Of a DNA stretch of 64,000 nt, positions 53,094 through 61,158 are shown in pieces. The notes beneath the pieces were generated by a model. That model was not told the DNA's origin. It was given only the letters and a program-made list of their open reading frames with translations, and made no database searches. Position numbers and translations under genes: made by a program. The number at the start of each line of letters is the position of its first letter. Position 1 is the first letter of the stretch. The DNA comes from Chania multitudinisentens RB-25 (GTDB lineage: Bacteria > Pseudomonadota > Gammaproteobacteria > Enterobacterales > Enterobacteriaceae), in the NCBI RefSeq assembly GCF_000520015.2, contig NZ_CP007044.2, positions 4,154,001 to 4,218,000 of the forward strand. Reading direction: 5' to 3'.

Positions 53094-53892
53094 CGGTACT
53101 CTCTCCATAAATCAATAACTGGCGGCTTAGAGCACCACCCGCAGCGAAAAGCGCATCCAGCACATTGAAATGATTGGCCCCTGTTACCGCATACTGGCTA
53201 ACCGGCAACCCCTTATCTTTCAATGCCGCATAATAAAAAAGCGACTGATTAATCAGTTCTGGCAACTCTGCGGCCCCGTAAAACAGCATCATCGGTTTAA
53301 GGTGCTGAGGCAAACGGCGTGCCGGGCTCAACGTTTCAATCTGCTGCTCGGTCAATTGTAATTGCCGGTTAACATAGGTTGCCAGAAGCGGTTCCAACTC
53401 AAAAATACCGCTGATGGGAAACACCGCATGAACACAAGGATGGTGTTGCCAATAGGCAGCCAGATGCCCCCCAGCAGAGTGCCCACTTAAATAAAGTGGT
53501 TTATTACCGTACTGCTTTGCACGCCGTTCAATCGCATCCAGCGCCACTCCAATTTGCTGACAAATATCTGCCAGCGTAACGAACGGCGCTAAGGTATATT
53601 CGACTAGCACAACATCAAAGCCTAATGACAACGGTGTTTCGGCAATAAAAGCAAAATCCTCTTTATTACAAAACTGCCAATATCCACCATGCAGAAATAT
53701 CAATGTGCCTTTATGCTCCTCAACTGAATATAGCCAATCAAAAACTTCTCGGGCTGAACTGCCATAGGGAATATTACGCTCATTGCGTACCTTTTGATAA
53801 ACACTCTGGCTGCGTGACTGAAATGATGCCAATATCACATTTTCATCATCCACCGCAGCACCATTGTCGTAACTCCCTGCAAGATGTTTCAT
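53077..53892 (-). CDS. Alpha/beta hydrolase resembling kynurenine formamidase (arylformamidase)
   Basis: The 271-residue protein has the oxyanion-hole motif HGGYW at residues 68-72 and the nucleophile motif GHSAGGHLAAYW with Ser139; a His near the C-terminus (ANHFN) completes the triad. HGGYWQ plus GHSAG(A/G)HLAA is characteristic of the animal-type kynurenine formamidase (AFMID) branch. The expected reaction is N-formylkynurenine to kynurenine and formate, the step after the dioxygenase encoded at 33167. It opens the RidA-aminotransferase-permease operon. Another esterase role cannot be excluded. Confidence 0.82.
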   Translation of the reverse strand: MKHLAGSYDNGAAVDDENVILASFQSRSQSVYQKVRNERNIPYGSSAREVFDWLYSVEEHKGTLIFLHGGYWQFCNKEDFAFIAETPLSLGFDVVLVEYTLAPFVTLADICQQIGVALDAIERRAKQYGNKPLYLSGHSAGGHLAAYWQHHPCVHAVFPISGIFELEPLLATYVNRQLQLTEQQIETLSPARRLPQHLKPMMLFYGAAELPELINQSLFYYAALKDKGLPVSQYAVTGANHFNVLDALFAAGGALSRQLLIYGESTDADNH

Positions 53893-54625
53893 ATATTAAA
53901 CATTGTTTATTATTTAAAATGTACGTTAACTATTAGCAACCGAAAAAATTCTTGTCAAGAAAAGCGCAACAGCAATGCGTGATCAACGATATAAAATTGA
54001 AAATCATCTCAATAAGTTTCACAGGTAAAACTTTATAGATTTAATTTCAGTATTTCACCTATGAAACATGGAAATAAATTTCGATTAAAAACATTGCAGC
54101 TGAATTGGCAATAATTGGCTGAGCCGCTTTCAAAGCATGTCTGAAAATATTAGCGGTCACATACGGGCAACCGACATTCGCTCACAGGAAAAACTCCAGG
54201 TACCAAACGCAGCCTGCTCCCTGCGGCTTCCGCAATGCTCACCATCCCCAATTGGAGCAAAAACATTACCAGGATTTTCCTCATGTCATAATCAGAGAAC
54301 CAAATAGTTAAATAATCTAAAAAAAATGTAATATCTGAAAAATAATTGTGATTTATTATTTATTTTAGTATTTAATCCCTACATTGAACGGCCAATGCCG
54401 TTTGCAAAAATAAAACCTACCCGATAATATCCCTCTTTACCTCCCCAAAACCCCATGATAAACCACAGAAAATTCCACACTCATCTCTACCAGCAAATGC
54501 TCATAAGCAGGAATTAGAGGTTTTTAGGTGGAAAAATGCACAATAACCTTTAGCTCAGTAGTACCATTCCAAAAAAATCGGGAGTGAGTTAAGGTAAAAG
54601 TGGAGAAACCTCCAGTGTACAGTTC
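53893..54625. other. 0.73 kb region without a confident gene
   Basis: The region is AT-rich near the hydrolase gene, where its promoter must lie, and again around 54300-54380. I see no frame with a ribosome binding site and coding character, no RNA gene and no insertion sequence. A dispersed repeat begins at its right end. Confidence 0.5.
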
Positions 54626-54766
54626 TATACCCTGAATAGTTTGAGTGGCAAGAAGGCGACAGCGTAGTGATAATCGGTCATTGACTGACGTAAGCAACGT
54701 TTACACCGGCCCGCAGGGCAAGTAAGGTCAGCCAGCACCCATGCAACTCAAAGCAGGATGGGTATA
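54626..54766. repeat. Dispersed palindromic repeat unit (Serratia/Yersinia-type intergenic repeat)
   Basis: The 141-base element begins TATACCCTGAATAGTTTGAGT and ends with the inverted counterpart ATGCAACTCAAAGC..GGGTATA, so it has imperfect inverted ends of about 25 bases. The core contains AAGAAGGCGACAGCG and GGTCAGCCAGCACCCATGCA. I recognise the arms from a repeat common in Serratia and related genomes. It has no coding capacity and ends 17 bases before ydcH. A single-arm relic lies at 57002-57025. Confidence 0.75.
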
Positions 54767-54783
54767 CTCAAAGGAGCTTGAGT

Positions 54784-55011
54784 ATGTTTCCTGAATACCG
54801 TGAATTAATATCGCAACTCAAATCAAACCACCCGCGCTTCCAGTCGTTATTTGAAAAACACAATCAGCTTGACCATGAAATTTCCCGCTTAGAAGGGCCT
54901 TCCGGCACTGGCTACAGTAATGAAGTCGTCCGGATGAAGAAGGAAAAACTGCATATTAAGGATGAGATCCATAAAATCCTGAAAGCAGAAAATGAAAATA
55001 CAGTGAAGTAG
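54784..55011 (+). CDS. ydcH: YdcH-family (DUF465) small protein
   Basis: From the ATG at 54784, with AAAGGAGC seven bases upstream, the protein has 75 residues starting MFPEYRELISQLKSNHPRFQ. KHNQLDHEISRLEG and NEVVRMKKEKLHIKDEIHKI complete the DUF465 helical hairpin. It is a small coiled-coil cytoplasmic protein of unknown role, closely matching E. coli YdcH. A hairpin follows at 55020. Confidence 0.95.
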   Translation: MFPEYRELISQLKSNHPRFQSLFEKHNQLDHEISRLEGPSGTGYSNEVVRMKKEKLHIKDEIHKILKAENENTVK

Positions 55012-55019
55012 CGCATGTC

Positions 55020-55043
55020 GATCCCCGCTTTGCTGCGGGGATC
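55020..55043 (+). terminator. Hairpin after ydcH
   Basis: GATCCCCGC and GCGGGGATC are perfect nine-base arms with a six-base loop, eight bases after the ydcH stop. There is no long T-run, so termination strength is uncertain. Confidence 0.6.
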
Positions 55044-55153
55044 TCCGCCTTGCGGCTCCCAATCGCCTTAATTATTCCAAACACAATCACCGCTTATCCT
55101 CTCTCTTCATCACTACGATTTTATGTTGCAAAGTTGGCAAGATTGGTGGTTAA

Positions 55154-55182
55154 TTAATGACTACAATAAATGTAGTCATTAA
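55154..55182. promoter_or_regulatory. Perfect palindromic operator before the HxlR gene
   Basis: TTAATGACTACA and TGTAGTCATTAA are perfect 12-base arms with an ATAAA spacer, ending nine bases before the ATG. HxlR-type regulators are dimeric winged-HTH proteins that bind such dyads, so autoregulation of the hxlR-fabF pair is likely. Confidence 0.85.
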
Positions 55183-55191
55183 AGGGATGCA

Positions 55192-55716
55192 ATGAAAAAA
55201 ACTCGTTTCGACGATACACCCTGCCCGATCGCCCGATCATTAGGCCGTGTGGGTGAATGGTGGAGCATCTTGATATTACGGGATGCTTTTCATGGGTTGT
55301 CTAAATTTGACGAATTTCAGCAAAGCCTGGGGCTATCCCCTACCTTACTGACCCGTCGGCTTAAGTTTCTGGTGGAAAGCGGTATTTTGTACAAACAACG
55401 GTATCAAATCCGTCCAGTTCGCTATGAGTATCTGCTGACCGAACGCGGTAAAGACTTTTTCCCGGTATTGGTGACGTTATTTCATTGGGGTAATACGCAT
55501 CTGGCTGATGACGGCGTCAGTGCTGAACTGGTGGATCTCCGCAGTGGTAAACCAATACGGCCACAGCTGATCGACACAGTGACTCAGCAACCTGTCTCTT
55601 TGCAGCACATCACGTTAGCCGCAGGCCCGGCAGCCGGAGAAGGCATGCGCTTGCGCGCCTTACGGATGCAACAACATTCCGCTTCATCTATCGCATCATC
55701 CAAGGAGTCATTATGA
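55192..55716 (+). CDS. HxlR-family transcriptional regulator
   Basis: The 174-residue protein has the HxlR signature CPIARSLGRVGEWWSILILR with FHGLSKFDEFQQSLGLSPTL and LTRRLKFLVESGILYKQRY in the winged helix-turn-helix (about residues 10-100). A further C-terminal extension of about 60 residues is less conserved. One N-terminal Cys (Cys11) could sense redox or electrophiles, as in other HxlR members. Its stop overlaps the downstream synthase start (ATGA), so the synthase is its likely target and partner. Confidence 0.92.
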   Translation: MKKTRFDDTPCPIARSLGRVGEWWSILILRDAFHGLSKFDEFQQSLGLSPTLLTRRLKFLVESGILYKQRYQIRPVRYEYLLTERGKDFFPVLVTLFHWGNTHLADDGVSAELVDLRSGKPIRPQLIDTVTQQPVSLQHITLAAGPAAGEGMRLRALRMQQHSASSIASSKESL

Positions 55717-56987
55717 GCAGTCATCGTATCGTCATCACCGGAATGGGAGCCGTTTCTCCTTTAGGGTGTGGCGTCGAGTCTATCTGGCAGCGCCTGCTGG
55801 CTGGTCAGTCGGGTATCAGCCCATTGCCAGAGGAAATGGTCGCGGATTTACCGGTTAAAATTGGTGGCCAGGTTCCTGCTTTGGCCCAAGATGCTGAAGC
55901 AGGTTTCAACCCGGATCTCTCCGTTGCCCCGAAAGATCAAAAGAAAATGGATCGCTTTATTCTGCTGGCGATGGCAGCCGCTGACGAAGCTATCCAACAA
56001 GCGGGATGGATTGCCGACACAGAAGATAAACAAGAGCGTACCGCCACGATCATTGGTTCCGGTATCGGTGGGTTCCCAGCTATCGCCCATGCAGTGCGCA
56101 CTACCGACAACCGTGGGGCTAAACGTCTTTCTCCCTTTACCATTCCCTCATTTTTGGTCAATCTGGCCGCTGGACATGTGTCCATCAAACACCACTTGAA
56201 AGGGCCGATTGGCGCACCGGTTACCGCCTGTGCCGCTGGCGTGCAGGCCATTGGCGACGCAGTACGCCTGTTGCGTAATGGTGAAGCGGATGTCGCGCTG
56301 TGCGGCGGGGCCGAAGCTGCCATTGATACCGTCAGCCTGGGGGGTTTTGCCGCCGCGCGCGCCATGTCAACGGCACCGGCAGAAAAAGCAGCCCAGGCAT
56401 CACGCCCGTTCGACAGCGCCCGCGATGGTTTTGTGATGGGTGAAGGTGCCGGTATGCTGGTGATTGAAACCTTGGCACACGCACTCGCGCGCGGTGCTAA
56501 GCCACTGGCAGAAATTGTCGGCTATGGCACCAGTGCGGATGCTTATCACATGACGTCTGGGGCAGAGGATGGTAATGGTGCCTATCGGGCCATGAAGATT
56601 GCTTTGAATCAGGCAGGAGTAACGCCAAATCAGGTACAGCACTTGAATGCCCATGCCACATCCACACCGGTTGGCGACCTGGGGGAAATCAACGCGATTA
56701 AGCATCTGTTTGGAACTCATGGCAGTATTGCCGTTACCTCAACCAAATCTGCCACGGGTCATTTGCTTGGAGCTGCCGGTGGGTTAGAAACCATTTTTAC
56801 CGCTTTAGCACTACGCGACCAAATCGCCCCGGCCACCTTAAATCTGGATAATCCCGATCCTGCCGCTGCGGGCCTGCATTTGGTTGCAAACCGGGCAGAA
56901 CCGATGGCAATAACCTATGCACTCTCTAACGGTTTCGGCTTTGGTGGGGTCAATGCGAGTATCTTGTTGAAACGCTGGCAGGAGTAA
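55713..56987 (+). CDS. FabF-like 3-oxoacyl-ACP synthase (KAS II paralogue)
   Basis: The 424-residue thiolase-fold condensing enzyme has the Cys-His-His triad: Cys in VTACAAGVQAIGDAV, His in NAHATSTPVGDLGE, and His in TSTKSATGHLLGAAGG. It begins SSHRIVITGMGAVSPLGCGV and ends with NGFGFGGVNASILL, as in FabF. The usual fabF lies in the fab cluster, which is not here, so this is a regulated extra copy under an HxlR protein. It may elongate acyl-ACP in a special pathway or adapt membrane lipids. Confidence 0.9.
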   Translation: MSSHRIVITGMGAVSPLGCGVESIWQRLLAGQSGISPLPEEMVADLPVKIGGQVPALAQDAEAGFNPDLSVAPKDQKKMDRFILLAMAAADEAIQQAGWIADTEDKQERTATIIGSGIGGFPAIAHAVRTTDNRGAKRLSPFTIPSFLVNLAAGHVSIKHHLKGPIGAPVTACAAGVQAIGDAVRLLRNGEADVALCGGAEAAIDTVSLGGFAAARAMSTAPAEKAAQASRPFDSARDGFVMGEGAGMLVIETLAHALARGAKPLAEIVGYGTSADAYHMTSGAEDGNGAYRAMKIALNQAGVTPNQVQHLNAHATSTPVGDLGEINAIKHLFGTHGSIAVTSTKSATGHLLGAAGGLETIFTALALRDQIAPATLNLDNPDPAAAGLHLVANRAEPMAITYALSNGFGFGGVNASILLKRWQE

Positions 56988-57001
56988 TTCGGCCAACGCA
57001 A

Positions 57002-57025
57002 TTGCAACTTGAAGTTTGACGGGTA
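57002..57025. repeat. Single-arm relic of the dispersed repeat
   Basis: The stretch TTGCAACTTGAAGTTTGACG followed by GGTA resembles the right arm of the 54626-54766 element (ATGCAACTCAAAGC..GGGTA). Only one arm is present, directly after the synthase gene and next to the rmf terminator. Confidence 0.55.
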
Positions 57026-57050
57026 AAAAACCTCCGCCTTGGCGGAGGTT
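57025..57050 (-). terminator. Intrinsic terminator of rmf
   Basis: AACCTCCGCC-TT-GGCGGAGGTT is a perfect ten-base stem. On the minus strand it is followed by a run of T (plus-strand AAAAAA at 57025-57030), so it ends the rmf transcript. It can also stop the convergent synthase transcript. Confidence 0.88.
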
Positions 57051-57077
57051 GTTCCTTGATTCATAACAGGGAGCCGC

Positions 57078-57245
57078 TTAAGCGGTCACAGCCCTGTCCT
57101 CCATGGCTTTTCGCCAACCTCCCAGCCAGTTAGCCCGTGCATCTAAAGATTGGTAAGGGCAAAGTTCTCTTGAACGCCCCGTAATACCTGCTTGATAACC
57201 ACGTGATTGAGCCCGCTCCAGACGATCTCTCTTTTGTCTCTTCAT
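57078..57245 (-). CDS. rmf: Ribosome modulation factor
   Basis: The minus strand encodes 55 residues beginning MKRQKRDRLERAQSRGYQAG and ending AMEDRAVTA, the same length as E. coli RMF and with the conserved RGYQAGITGRS, CPYQ and WLGGWR blocks. RMF dimerises 70S ribosomes into inactive 100S particles in stationary phase. In E. coli it lies between pqiC and fabA; the pqi side is conserved here, but fabA is replaced by the unrelated synthase gene. Confidence 0.97.
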   Translation of the reverse strand: MKRQKRDRLERAQSRGYQAGITGRSRELCPYQSLDARANWLGGWRKAMEDRAVTA

Positions 57246-57442
57246 GCCTCGTTTCCCTCATTTTGGTCTGGTGGAAAGAAAACAATGGCCGCGTTTTGTG
57301 CAGCCACATTTAACCAATAGTCCTAAATAGCGGGAAGATCAATGTACAAATTTCACGCTAATATCATATTTGTGAGCTAGGCACGGAGAATTTGCTAAGT
57401 GGCTGATAAGCCGAAAGTGATGCCAGTTGTATGAAAAATAAT

Positions 57443-57483
57443 AAAAAAATCCCGGCAAAGAATTTTAGAATTCCTTACCGGGA
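57443..57483 (-). terminator. Intrinsic terminator of the pqi operon
   Basis: TCCCGG (57450-57455) pairs with CCGGGA (57478-57483) and the inner bases extend the stem to about 15 pairs with two wobbles on the minus strand. A TTTTTTTATTATT tail follows. It lies just after the pqiC stop. Confidence 0.88.
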
Positions 57484-57515
57484 GTGTTTTTAGACTGTTT
57501 TAGCCAAAATTATAA

Positions 57516-58073
57516 CTAAATATGTACTGCTTGAGCCGCAATAACCAACGCTTCCTGCTGCCAGCCTTGAGCCAAAGTGCGAATCAGCGCATCATAACCA
57601 TCCTCCCCCTGTTTCAACTCCAGATCGAATGGCCGTTTAATCAGCTGCCCCTGACGGTTCAGCACCCATTCACCGCGAACGATCGCTTTACCATCATAAC
57701 GACCATGGAAACCGCTGATAGTGACGTTAAGCACGTCCTGCTCGCTACTCATCGGTTGTGATGACACCACCCAGCCAGGCAGAGCGCTACTGAGATTGGT
57801 CACCAGTGTCTGCTGCAATTGCTGATCCAACGGGCTGGCCCACAGGTTATTTTGCGCGATGGTATATTGCACATCGTTGGTTTGATACACCACCCCATTC
57901 TGCGCTAGAAAATCCGCCACGCTGACATGTTCCAGCCAGAGTTGGCGCGATGCCGGAGCATCATTCACCTGAGTTGACGCCCCCATCGCGGGCAACTGGT
58001 AATAAGTCTTGCTTGGTGTATTACTACAGGCACCGAGTAACAGCGCCAGAGCTACCGGAATCCATTTCATCAT
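57516..58073 (-). CDS. pqiC: Lipoprotein PqiC (YmbA)
   Basis: The 185-residue precursor has a lipobox LGAC at residues 13-16 (MMKWIPVALALLLGACSNTP), then an ABC-transporter auxiliary lipoprotein-like domain with YYQLPAMG and ITISGFHGRYDG-type residues. It is anchored in the outer membrane and docks the PqiB tube, forming the envelope lipid-transport Pqi system. Its start overlaps the pqiB stop by four bases, so it is coupled. Confidence 0.95.
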   Translation of the reverse strand: MMKWIPVALALLLGACSNTPSKTYYQLPAMGASTQVNDAPASRQLWLEHVSVADFLAQNGVVYQTNDVQYTIAQNNLWASPLDQQLQQTLVTNLSSALPGWVVSSQPMSSEQDVLNVTISGFHGRYDGKAIVRGEWVLNRQGQLIKRPFDLELKQGEDGYDALIRTLAQGWQQEALVIAAQAVHI

Positions 58074-59716
58074 TTTTTGGCCTTCTTCGGCTGTGGATCG
58101 TCACTGCCCACGGCTTCAAACACCAGGGCATTGCTCTTTTCATTCAAAGTACGCAGCACGGGTTGCAGTTCACGCAGCACCTGATCAAGACGTTGCATAT
58201 CACCAACCATCTTGTTGTAGGCCGGTGAACCAGGCTGGAACCCTTTCAGGCTGCGATTAAGCTCTTGCAGCGTTTTCTGCATATCCTCAGGCAACGCTTT
58301 CATCTCTTTGCTTGAGATAAGCTCATTCAGCGACTGCATGGTTTTTTGCGTTGTCTGCATAACTCTCTGGCTTTCAGCCAGCGTTTTGGTGGCCTCATTA
58401 ATCATTGGATTCAGCGGCATCGAATTGATCTTATCCAGCGTCTGCATCAGTTTCTGCTGAATCTGCGCCAAACCGCCGCTGGTGGTTGGCAACAACGGAT
58501 AGCCAAACATCTCACGCGGGCCTGTCCACGGTTTTTCCTGTGGATAGAAATCCAGATCGATGTACAACGCACCGGTCAACAGATTGGCAGATTTCAGCGC
58601 CGCACGCATGCCACGGCCTTCCGCATCTTTCAGATGCTGATAGAAATTGAAGCTCTTGCCTAACTGCTGCTGGAAACGATCCGGTTCAATGTGGATAAGC
58701 ACCGGAATACGATAATCAGAATCCAGCCGTTGCTGCATACCTTCCTTATAAAACGGCACCTGTGCCACCGTGCCAAGACGGATACCACGGAATTCCACCG
58801 GTGCTCCAGCTTGCAGGCCACGCACAGAATCGGAGAAGAACATCAGATAATCGGTATGCTCGGTATACAAGGAGTCCTGAATATTACGTTCACTGTCAAA
58901 CAGTTTAAATTCCGACATCGCCTTAACCAGCTCACCGCGCTCCCACCCTTCCGGTACATCAAAACTGACACCACCGCTGAACAGCGTCGCCAATGAGCCC
59001 ATCTCAACCCGCATACCTTGCGCAGACATATCAAAGGCCACGCCGCTGTCTTTCCAGAAGCGTACATTACTGGTTACCAGTTGGTCATAAGGTGCCGAAA
59101 TAAAGAGCTGATAACGCATCTCGCGCTTTTCCGCATCAAAATAGCTGGTTTCTACCGAACCGACGCGATAACCACGGAATAGAACGGGATCGCCAGCATT
59201 CAACTGGCCGGATTTTTCACTGTCCAACAGCACCCGCAGCCCTTTGGCATCCGGTGGCGCCAGCGGAGGGGTATCCAACAGTTGGAACGCGTCTTTACCT
59301 TCTTTGCCAATGCTGCCTGGCTGCAATTCGATATAAGCGCCAGAAAGCAGAGTTCCCAGCCCTGAGACACCGCCACGGCCCACTTGTGGCTTAACCACCC
59401 AGAAGGCAGAGTCTTCACGCAGCAGTTTTTCCATGCCGGAATTCAAGCGCGCCTGTACTAACACGTTACTCAAATCGTCACTCAGCACCACGCTTTCTAC
59501 AATGCCCACATCGACACTGCGGCTCTTGATCCTGGTTTTTCCTGCTTCCAGCCCTTCGGCGCTGGCAGTGGTCAACATCACCTCTGGCCCTTGATTGCTG
59601 AAGTGGTAAAACAGAATCCATGCACCGATCAACGCCGTAACAATGGGAATAATCCACACTGGTGACCAACGTTTGATCTTTTCAATATCCGCAACACTAT
59701 GATTACTTTCCGTCAC
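58070..59716 (-). CDS. pqiB: MCE-domain lipid transport protein PqiB
   Basis: The 548-residue protein has one N-terminal membrane helix (about residues 15-36, WSPVWIIPIVTALIGAWI). Three MCE domains follow, marked by repeats of the type GxPVxFRGxxxG (GDPVLFRGYRVGSV; GAPVEFRGIRLGTV), and a long C-terminal coiled coil. It forms a hexameric tube spanning the periplasm. It is induced by superoxide in E. coli as part of pqiABC. The start overlaps pqiA by 14 bases. Confidence 0.96.
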   Translation of the reverse strand: MTESNHSVADIEKIKRWSPVWIIPIVTALIGAWILFYHFSNQGPEVMLTTASAEGLEAGKTRIKSRSVDVGIVESVVLSDDLSNVLVQARLNSGMEKLLREDSAFWVVKPQVGRGGVSGLGTLLSGAYIELQPGSIGKEGKDAFQLLDTPPLAPPDAKGLRVLLDSEKSGQLNAGDPVLFRGYRVGSVETSYFDAEKREMRYQLFISAPYDQLVTSNVRFWKDSGVAFDMSAQGMRVEMGSLATLFSGGVSFDVPEGWERGELVKAMSEFKLFDSERNIQDSLYTEHTDYLMFFSDSVRGLQAGAPVEFRGIRLGTVAQVPFYKEGMQQRLDSDYRIPVLIHIEPDRFQQQLGKSFNFYQHLKDAEGRGMRAALKSANLLTGALYIDLDFYPQEKPWTGPREMFGYPLLPTTSGGLAQIQQKLMQTLDKINSMPLNPMINEATKTLAESQRVMQTTQKTMQSLNELISSKEMKALPEDMQKTLQELNRSLKGFQPGSPAYNKMVGDMQRLDQVLRELQPVLRTLNEKSNALVFEAVGSDDPQPKKAKK

Positions 59717-61019
59717 CTTGCGGCTCCTTTTTTATTGTTTCATTTACGCGATCCCAAGTCAGACGGGGATCAAACGTCATGGCAGCAAACATAGTGAGGA
59801 TAACCACCATGGCGAACAGCAAAGCGCCCATAGCAGGATAAATACTCAGCAATTGTCCCATACGCACTAACGCCGAAAGTACTGCGATCACAAACACATC
59901 AATCATCGACCAACGGCCAACAAACTCCACCACTTCATAAATAAGGTGCATTCGCTCGCTGTCGGGCCTCTCTTTGCCTTTACCATTGGCATCCAGACAG
60001 AGCCAACCAATAGCCAGCATCTTGAGTGAAGGCACCATGACACTGGCGATAAAAATCACCATGGCTACCGGGTAGGAACCCTCCCCCCACAGCAAAATCA
60101 CCCCGGCCATCACGGTTGACGGCATTTTGTTGCCTAACGCCTCGGTGATCATAATCGGCATCACCATTGAGGGGATATACATCATGATCGATGTCACCAA
60201 CAGTGCCATTGTCCATTGCAGGCTGTGACGGCGACGCGCATGTCCGGTGGTATGGCAACGCGGACAACGCGTCTGCTCTGCGGGCAAAATTGCGGTGCAG
60301 CACGGGCAGGAGCGTACCCCTTGGCGCAACCCGGTGCGGCCAACCTGCACCGCACGATCCAACCGTGGGGCGGGTTCGATATCCTGCCACAACCAGCGAC
60401 GATCCACACACTGGAATGCACGTACCTGCAACAGACAAAACAGGCAATAAGGAATAAAACTGGTACCAATACCGATATCACCATAAGCCATCAATTTGAC
60501 GAAACTGACCAATACCCCGGCGAGAAAGATTTCAACCATGCACCAGGTTTTGAACTGGAATAACACCTTCGCCATCCAGACTTTCAGCCCTGGCGGAATG
60601 CGTGCTCTGGCGCACAGCAGAATAATCGCCAGCATGCAAAATGCCGGAATAAACTGCACCAGCACCATAAACAGCGTGGCCACACTGGCATAATCTTCTG
60701 CCACCATGACTCGTGGGATCTGGATCAGGGTAATCTCATTACTGATGCCAGCAACGCGCATATTGACAAACGGAAAGATATTCGCCAGCAACAGCATAAA
60801 TAACGCACTTAGCGCATAACCAATGGGTTGTTTACGTGGTTCTTCCCAACGTGAACTAAGCGTCGTTTTACAACGGGGGCAAACGGCCTTGGAACCTGAT
60901 GCCAATGGCGGCAACGCCACCAGCATGTCACACTGTGGGCACAGCATCAGGTCATCCTGCGGCTGTTCACCGTTCCTGGTATGGCTATGCTGCTCATGAT
61001 TTTTGTGGGAACACATCAT
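59703..61019 (-). CDS. pqiA: Paraquat-inducible membrane protein PqiA
   Basis: From the ATG at 61019 (AAGGA five bases upstream) the protein has about 438 residues. Two PqiA halves each have four membrane helices and a zinc-ribbon (CPQCDMLV with CPRCKTT; CPCCTAILPAEQTRCPRC). E. coli PqiA starts MCEHHH, so the adjacent ATG at 61016 is equally plausible. It feeds lipids to PqiB. The His/Asn-rich N-terminal insert is longer than in E. coli. Confidence 0.95.
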   Translation of the reverse strand: MMCSHKNHEQHSHTRNGEQPQDDLMLCPQCDMLVALPPLASGSKAVCPRCKTTLSSRWEEPRKQPIGYALSALFMLLLANIFPFVNMRVAGISNEITLIQIPRVMVAEDYASVATLFMVLVQFIPAFCMLAIILLCARARIPPGLKVWMAKVLFQFKTWCMVEIFLAGVLVSFVKLMAYGDIGIGTSFIPYCLFCLLQVRAFQCVDRRWLWQDIEPAPRLDRAVQVGRTGLRQGVRSCPCCTAILPAEQTRCPRCHTTGHARRRHSLQWTMALLVTSIMMYIPSMVMPIMITEALGNKMPSTVMAGVILLWGEGSYPVAMVIFIASVMVPSLKMLAIGWLCLDANGKGKERPDSERMHLIYEVVEFVGRWSMIDVFVIAVLSALVRMGQLLSIYPAMGALLFAMVVILTMFAAMTFDPRLTWDRVNETIKKEPQGDGK

Positions 61020-61056
61020 ATTGATCCTTAACAACATTGTTCACCGCTACTGCAAC

Positions 61057-61083
61057 ACTGGCCCCAGCAGCATAAGGGCCAGT
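61057..61083. promoter_or_regulatory. Inverted repeat between uup and pqiA
   Basis: ACTGGCCC (61057-61064) and GGGCCAGT (61076-61083) are perfect eight-base arms. The element lies in the 120-base uup-pqiA gap where the pqi promoter is expected. It may be a weak terminator after uup or an operator; no SoxS box could be confirmed by eye. Confidence 0.5.
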
Positions 61084-61158
61084 ATTGGTACTTATCGTCT
61101 TTCAACATACCGGAGTGCTGGCTGAATCATGCGGTCACGATAAACATTTCGCAACCGA

